Shown in pieces: positions 42,268 to 46,628 of a stretch of 46,628 bases of DNA; position 1 is the stretch's first letter; each line of letters starts with the position of its first letter. The position numbers were made by a program, and so were the translations under genes. The notes beneath the pieces were generated by a model that was given only the letters and a program-made list of their open reading frames with translations, did no database searches and had not been told where the DNA came from. Origin of the DNA: Candidatus Heimdallarchaeota archaeon (GTDB taxonomy: Archaea; Asgardarchaeota; Heimdallarchaeia; JABLTI01). The stretch covers positions 1 to 46,628 of the forward strand of contig JAHLVW010000019.1 of assembly GCA_019058275.1 (NCBI GenBank), in the 5' to 3' direction.

Positions 42268-42298
42268 TTGAATAAAACAAATTTATTTAGAAAAGAAA

Positions 42299-42658
42299 AT
42301 GGAAGAGTCTGATTTAATTCATAAAACAGCTTATTCTTTAGAGGGAAAATGGCTAGGTGATATAATACGAATTGAAGGAACATCTGAAGCCAGGATTTTA
42401 GATGACAAACCTCATTTGATTATTAAAATTGATAGGTTTTTAGCTGATTCAGATATCATTGAAATTTCAATAGATAGAATAATTACTATTGAAAAGAAAG
42501 ATGTATTTTTGGATATACCAATAAAAGAGTTTAGGGTTTTGCAAAAGGCTTATCGAGCAGAAAGAAAGTACAAAGTAAAAGTTGCAAAAGCAAAAACAGC
42601 TGCAAAAGAAGCTCAAGAAAAAGCATATACAAGAGCTATGACAAGAAGAAGAATATAG
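42299..42658 (+). CDS. PRC-barrel-like protein with Lys/Ala-rich tail
   Basis: 119 residues. The first 75 form a small beta barrel pattern: EGKWLGDIIRIEG, PHLIIKIDRFL, DIIEISIDRIITIEKKDVFLDI, much like PRC-barrel domains (an adaptor fold seen in RimM and photosynthetic reaction centre H). The rest is a Lys/Ala/Arg-rich helix (KVKVAKAKTAAKEAQEKAY) that could bind nucleic acid. The PRC call is by pattern only. Confidence 0.6.
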   Translation: MEESDLIHKTAYSLEGKWLGDIIRIEGTSEARILDDKPHLIIKIDRFLADSDIIEISIDRIITIEKKDVFLDIPIKEFRVLQKAYRAERKYKVKVAKAKTAAKEAQEKAYTRAMTRRRI

Positions 42659-42693
42659 AAATAAAAAGGGTTTTTGGTATGCAAAGTAGTAAA

Positions 42694-44289
42694 TTACCAA
42701 CCAATTGCACAGCCATCTCTTCTTGGATCAGAACCACCAAAAAGAACATCCTTTTCATTGTCAATTGCTATTGCTTGCGCTCCACCAAAGAATTCTCCAA
42801 TATCTGATCGAATAGTATGTCCCTTAGATATGAGCTCAGCTCGAGTTTTAATTCCAATACCTTGTTCCAAAGCAATCATATTGTCATCGTAGTGTTTAAA
42901 TCTAGGTGCTTCAATTGCTTGTTGCACATTCATTCCGTATTCAACAAGATTTAGAAAAACTTGCATTTGACCTTGTGGTTGCATATCACCACCCATTACA
43001 CCGAAGTTCAATACAGGTAAATCATTTTGGAAAACCATAGCAGGTATAATCGTTTGGAATGGTCTTTTCCTAGGTTCCAAAGAGTTCAAATGCTTTGGAT
43101 CTAAAGAGAATAAAGCTCCTCTGTTTTGTAAACAAATACCTGTTCCCTCAACAACATATCCTGAACCAAAACCAAAATACAAGCTGTTGATGAATGAAAC
43201 AACATTTCTGTCCTTATCAACTACTGATAGATAAATAGTATCTCCATGTGACCAATCCAGACCTGGTTTGACATTTTCAGCTGCTTTGTTAAGATTAATT
43301 CTATTTTGTTGCTTAACTGAATATTCATCTGAAAGCAATTCATCTAACGGCAATTTATTGAAATCTGGGTCAGCAGCAAATGTTCGTAAATCTGCCCATG
43401 CAAGCTTCTTTGCTTCTATAAGTAAATGCAAATACTGTGAAGAATTATGAATCATAGATTCCAATTCAAAACCTTTCGCAATATTAAGACCTAAAAGTGT
43501 AGCAATACCTTGACCATTAGGTGGGCATTGAAACATTTCATAATCCTTATATTTGCTGCTTATGGGAGTATCCCATTGTGCTTCAAAAGCAGCAAAATCC
43601 TCTAGTGTAAAGAAACCTTCATTTTCTTCAGAAAACTTGACAATCTTCTTTGCTATTGATCCTTTATAGAATTCCTCTGCTCCTCCCTTTGCAATTGTTT
43701 TGAATGTCTTTGCCAAATCTTTCGAGTAAAACATTTCTCCAACGATTGGTGGACATCCGTTTGGTAAATAATTCTTAACAGTTGCTGGATGACTATTTAA
43801 TTTCTCAACAGCTCGATGCCATGAATAGCTTGCTAACTCACTCACTGGAAATCCATTTTCAGCATAATAAATAGCTGGTTCTAACACTTCCTTGAAACCC
43901 ATTGTTCCGTATTCGTTTAATGCTTTTTCAAAACCACTTACAGCTCCAGGAACACTGACAGCTTGTAAACCAATTAGAGGAATCTTATCTAATCCTTTAT
44001 CTTTAAAATAATCAATTGTAAGATTCTCTGGTGACCAACCACTAGCATTCAGAGAATGTAACTTGTTATCTTTCTGACTATAAATAAGCGCAAAAGCATC
44101 TCCGCCTATTCCTGTACTCATCGGTTCAACAACATTCAAAGTAGCTGCAACAGCTACAGCAGCATCTATGGCATTTCCATCCTTCTTCAATATATCAATA
44201 CCAGCTTGAACAGCTAAAGGCTGACTAGATGCAACCATACCGTTTTTTCCAACAATCATTGAACGATGAGAATTTCTTATTTCAAACAT
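42694..44289 (-). CDS. ggt: Gamma-glutamyltransferase
   Basis: 531 residues from ATG 44289, with GAGGT 6 bases upstream. N-terminal nucleophile hydrolase that cleaves itself before a Thr and moves or hydrolyses gamma-glutamyl groups. The cleavage Thr is in SHGDTIYLSVVDKDRN; other motifs are STGIGGDAFALIY, FQCPPNGQGIA, GFGSGYV and FGVMGGDMQPQGQMQ. There is no signal peptide, so it is probably cytoplasmic, unlike many bacterial forms. The substrate is unknown; archaea generally lack glutathione. Confidence 0.93.
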   Translation of the reverse strand: MFEIRNSHRSMIVGKNGMVASSQPLAVQAGIDILKKDGNAIDAAVAVAATLNVVEPMSTGIGGDAFALIYSQKDNKLHSLNASGWSPENLTIDYFKDKGLDKIPLIGLQAVSVPGAVSGFEKALNEYGTMGFKEVLEPAIYYAENGFPVSELASYSWHRAVEKLNSHPATVKNYLPNGCPPIVGEMFYSKDLAKTFKTIAKGGAEEFYKGSIAKKIVKFSEENEGFFTLEDFAAFEAQWDTPISSKYKDYEMFQCPPNGQGIATLLGLNIAKGFELESMIHNSSQYLHLLIEAKKLAWADLRTFAADPDFNKLPLDELLSDEYSVKQQNRINLNKAAENVKPGLDWSHGDTIYLSVVDKDRNVVSFINSLYFGFGSGYVVEGTGICLQNRGALFSLDPKHLNSLEPRKRPFQTIIPAMVFQNDLPVLNFGVMGGDMQPQGQMQVFLNLVEYGMNVQQAIEAPRFKHYDDNMIALEQGIGIKTRAELISKGHTIRSDIGEFFGGAQAIAIDNEKDVLFGGSDPRRDGCAIGW

Positions 44290-44352
44290 TTCCAAACCTC
44301 AAACGAATTCTGTCGCTTAATTTTTATAACTTGTGGTAATGAAAGTATACCT

Positions 44353-44735
44353 ATGATTATTGGTGTCGATGTAGTATATATACATGTGAAAGACTCATAT
44401 ATGATGTTAAAGTGGTATAAAGAAAAACTTGCTTAGAGATAAATTTCTCAGAACCAGATAAAAGCTGGTAAGAATTCTCTTTTAATGATACAAGACCTCC
44501 CACTAGATTTGCTTTGGATTATGGTAGTCCTAATCCTTCACCTGTTGAACAACAACCAATAATAATTTCATTTAAAGTTGAGAACATTGAAATAGCAGTG
44601 AATAAATTGGTGAAAAAAGATGTAGAATTTGTTGGCAAGAGTAAGATATTCGATGTAGGACCTACACTGGTTGTTATACTTATGGATCCAGAAGGAAACT
44701 TCTTACAATTATCTCAGAGAAAAAAAATGTGCTAA
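44353..44735 (+). pseudogene. VOC (glyoxalase/bleomycin-resistance) family pseudogene
   Basis: A small VOC metal-enzyme gene, about 127 codons, with two lesions. It begins at ATG 44353 (MIIGVDVVYIHVKDSY, then LKWYKEKL) and hits a stop at 44434-44436. Shifting frame by one base near 44430 recovers LEINFSEPDKSW, then an in-frame TAA at 44469-44471, then EFSFNDTRPPTRFALDYGS and the intact C-terminal half (IIISFKVENIEIAVNKL, DPEGNFLQLSQR). The order matches the VOC beta-alpha-beta-beta-beta pairs. Two separate lesions argue for real decay and not one sequencing error. Confidence 0.85.
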
Positions 44736-44766
44736 CTTATTTGCCAATAATATAATAAGAAAAAAA

Positions 44767-45861
44767 TTAACGGATCTTTTTAACACCCGTCGTCATTTTG
44801 TCTAAAGCATTAAGAGTTTCAGGATGTTTGTTGAAATACTTGTGAACTGGTTCGAGGATTTTGCCAAGCTCGATAACAACAGCATTCTTAAGATCCATTG
44901 GATGAAGTTTTCCTGCGATATAATCATTCTCAAGATCTGCATATGTAATATACTCGAGGTCTCCACCAAACTTCTCAGGTCGTATAATATCCAATGTTGC
45001 ATTATCACGACCAAAGATTACATACTTACAGATATCAATGATAGGATTACCTTCAATAACTTTTGCTGGACAAAAAGCTGTTTTCATTTTCTTCTTCAAA
45101 TCAGCATCAGTATCATGAATATAGATACAAGTTTCTGGTTTGGATTTACTCATCTTAGCTTCAATCTTGGCCATATCTGGATCAGCATCAGAATCCATTT
45201 TTGAACCTACACCAGTTAAACCTGCAATTAAAGGAGTATGAACAGCAATTGGTTTTGGTTTGCCAAGATTATTAGCACAGTCTCGAGTAATCATATGAGC
45301 TTTTCTTTGGTCCATACCACCATAAGCAATATCAATATCCATATAGAAAATATCAGCTGCTTGCATAGCAGGATAGTAAACCCAGGCACTTTCAACATTC
45401 TTGGTTTCCATGGAACGGCCCATGATTGGCAATGCTCGAAGTACTCTATTTAATGAGGTGCTTTTAGCAACTTTAATCAGAGTTGCCCAGTAATCAGAAT
45501 CATTAACTAACTCGCTTGACCATCTGTAGCTAACTTTATCCTCAGTTAAACCAAGAGCAATATAACCTTGTCTAAAGTACTCACCTGCGATTTTAATTTT
45601 CTCAAGATCGCCGTCGAGTTTATTGTTAACCCAACTGTGCCAATCTGCGAGAAAAATGGTCATGTTTACCCCAGCATTCACTAGGTCATGTATCTTCATA
45701 GCGCAAAGCAACCCATTACCGATATGCAATCTACCGCTTAACTCAAAACCTATGTAAGCATTGGGTTTTTTCTTTTGTTTAAAGAGGGGTACTATCTCCT
45801 CTGTTTTGATCACTTCCTCTGCATTGCGAGTGATCAATCGTATTTTTTCGTCAATTTTCAT
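44767..45861 (-). CDS. tyrS: Tyrosyl-tRNA synthetase, archaeal/eukaryotic type
   Basis: 364 residues from ATG 45861 (MKIDEKIRLI), with GAGGAG about 10 bases upstream; an ATG at 45915 would add 18 residues. Class I synthetase: the HIGH motif is in GRLHIGNGL and KMSKS in AKMSKSKPE. Tyr-pocket residues lie in FELSGRLHIG (residues about 40-50) and VYYPAMQAADIFYMD, with MDQRKAHM following. The short form without an S4-like C-terminal domain is typical of archaea. Confidence 0.95.
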   Translation of the reverse strand: MKIDEKIRLITRNAEEVIKTEEIVPLFKQKKKPNAYIGFELSGRLHIGNGLLCAMKIHDLVNAGVNMTIFLADWHSWVNNKLDGDLEKIKIAGEYFRQGYIALGLTEDKVSYRWSSELVNDSDYWATLIKVAKSTSLNRVLRALPIMGRSMETKNVESAWVYYPAMQAADIFYMDIDIAYGGMDQRKAHMITRDCANNLGKPKPIAVHTPLIAGLTGVGSKMDSDADPDMAKIEAKMSKSKPETCIYIHDTDADLKKKMKTAFCPAKVIEGNPIIDICKYVIFGRDNATLDIIRPEKFGGDLEYITYADLENDYIAGKLHPMDLKNAVVIELGKILEPVHKYFNKHPETLNALDKMTTGVKKIR

Positions 45862-46017
45862 TTTTTTGTAGCTCCTCGATTTTCCAGTTCTAATATGCCA
45901 CAAAAATGGAGGCAACTAGACTAGGTAAGAAGGGGTAACATACATTAGAAAGAATCAATGAATGCCTGCACCGTTCCTTTTTTTATGGACAATTATTCCA
46001 ACACTGATTGAAAAAGT

Positions 46018-46628
46018 TTATCCATACCCAGTCACTGCAACAAGTCCATTGGTACGGCTCATCTCTGGTCCTCCGCTAGGAACAGTTGAGCGGAGGGTTC
46101 CCATCTCCTGATAGGGGATGGGGCTGGTGTCTTTGAGACTTTTACTTTGTTTATAATCTATGAAGCTTGCTCGATAAATGTTTATTACTGCGATATAATC
46201 TCTATCTGCTGAGAAGCCACAGTTTGAGCAGTGGAACCAGCGACCTCTTGTAGTGGGAACAAGATTGTTTGGTCCGAGCACTTTTTGTCCTTTGCTGGTG
46301 CAGCGTGGACAGTGAGAGGATGTATTCCAAGGGCAAACTTTTTGGAGCACAAGTCCTGCTTCCTGACATTTATACTCAAGGAGGTGTGCGATTCGTCCCC
46401 TGAGCCATTCTGAGAGCCTTCGTGACCAACCTCTTCGTCCTCGTGGTGGTTTGTATGAGCGCAGGTCCTCGATGATAATTTTTGTGCAATGTCCATTGAG
46501 AGCTTTCTGCATGAGGTTATTAGTTGTTGCGTATGCTAATTCATCCCCAAGACGATTTCTCTTCGCATATAGTCTTCTTCGCTCTTCTTCCTTTCTCTCT
46601 TTGCTTGGTGACTTGTTTAGGTTTGCTA
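46018..46628 (-). CDS. tnpB: TnpB (IS200/IS605 OrfB), 5' part cut by the right edge
   Basis: RNA-guided nuclease-type transposon protein. The frame is open to the window edge (…NKSPSKERKEEERRRLYAKR before the inner ATG 46512), so at least 202 residues are visible and the start lies outside. The RuvC-II Glu is in IIIEDLRSY. A zinc ribbon follows (CPRC, then CSNC), and RuvC-III is in SADRDYIAVINI, with Ile where Asn is more common. The first RuvC Asp is outside. The last ~50 residues (from SKSLKDTSP) are translated from DNA that also holds two GC-rich hairpins. GC content is visibly higher than in neighbouring genes, which fits recent arrival. Confidence 0.93.
   Translation of the reverse strand, partial: ANLNKSPSKERKEEERRRLYAKRNRLGDELAYATTNNLMQKALNGHCTKIIIEDLRSYKPPRGRRGWSRRLSEWLRGRIAHLLEYKCQEAGLVLQKVCPWNTSSHCPRCTSKGQKVLGPNNLVPTTRGRWFHCSNCGFSADRDYIAVINIYRASFIDYKQSKSLKDTSPIPYQEMGTLRSTVPSGGPEMSRTNGLVAVTGYG
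46070..46122 (-). ncRNA. Candidate omega RNA (reRNA) hairpins in the tnpB 3' end
   Basis: Two tandem perfect hairpins: CCTCCGCT (46070-46077) with AGCGGAGG (46089-46096), and CCCATC (46100-46105) with GATGGG (46117-46122), each with an 11-base loop. TnpB guide RNAs are known to come from the 3' end of tnpB and the right end of the element. The RNA would run on the minus strand towards about 46000; its end and guide cannot be fixed here. Confidence 0.5.

Noticed and set aside
45862..46017. Exact right end of the IS200/IS605 element and guide sequence
   Set aside because: The AT-rich DNA past the tnpB stop has candidates such as TTTTTCAATC, but without a second copy the boundary cannot be placed.
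46185..46496. Second minus-strand frame of 103 codons at the right end
   Set aside because: It is the out-of-frame shadow of tnpB, which has clear zinc-ribbon and RuvC motifs.
1..46628. CRISPR array
   Set aside because: No regularly spaced direct repeats and no cas genes were seen.

Overview
The window is AT-rich and dense, with genes on both strands, and reads as an archaeal chromosome, most likely from the Asgard group. The archaeal signs are uS13-uS4-uS11 in archaeal order, GatD/GatE, archaeal-type AdoMet synthetase, archaeal/eukaryotic-type TyrRS, and TATA-like boxes with short leaders and many TTG starts. The Asgard signs are a Rab/Ras-like GTPase with a C-terminal coiled coil beside a coiled-coil gene, a second small GTPase, and a 7-helix membrane protein ending in what looks like a roadblock/longin-type domain. 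The assignment to Asgard, perhaps a Heimdall-like lineage, is inference from family content. No rRNA, tRNA or CRISPR array was seen, and no gap between genes exceeds 300 bases.

Layout. 1-1.2 kb: 3'-part of a tyrosine recombinase (cut by the left edge) and a convergent ribbon-helix-helix-like gene. 1.3-6 kb: a small GTPase, a metallo-beta-lactamase-fold protein with most metal ligands replaced, an unrecognised 524-residue protein, and AdoMet synthetase. 6-14.2 kb: zinc-ribbon membrane protein, DnaJ, a LeuC/LeuD-type dehydratase pair, a HEAT-like protein, an HtpX-like M48 protease and small proteins. 14.4-17.2 kb: TldD/PmbA protease pair. 17.2-18.9 kb: coiled-coil gene and Rab-like GTPase in one operon. 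19-24 kb: TatD, double GNAT, DegT-type aminotransferase, IscS-IscU. 24-29.7 kb: class II HMG-CoA reductase, then two membrane-anchored surface proteins sharing a near-identical promoter element: a zinc-PLC/S1-P1-like ectodomain and a substrate-binding protein whose segments appear circularly permuted. 29.8-37.8 kb: small zinc proteins, divergent gatD/gatE, small hypotheticals and the 7TM sensor. 38-39.9 kb: uS13-uS4-uS11 plus a Zn-ribbon protein, without the usual following rpoD. 39.9-45.9 kb: frameshifted aminotransferase, FAH-family enzyme, PRC-barrel-like protein, gamma-glutamyltransferase, a decayed VOC gene, TyrRS. 46.0 kb to the right edge: the C-terminal part of an IS200/IS605 TnpB with two GC-rich hairpins in its 3' end.

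Functional links. TyrRS, GatDE and the ribosomal operon serve translation; IscS/IscU feed Fe-S enzymes such as the LeuC-type dehydratase; HMG-CoA reductase feeds isoprenoid lipid synthesis; DnaJ, HtpX-like and TldD/PmbA serve protein folding and turnover. The two GTPases, the 7TM sensor and a possible longin-like small protein hint at GTPase-based membrane signalling, which is inference. Mobile-element remnants lie at both ends and two damaged genes lie at 40-45 kb.
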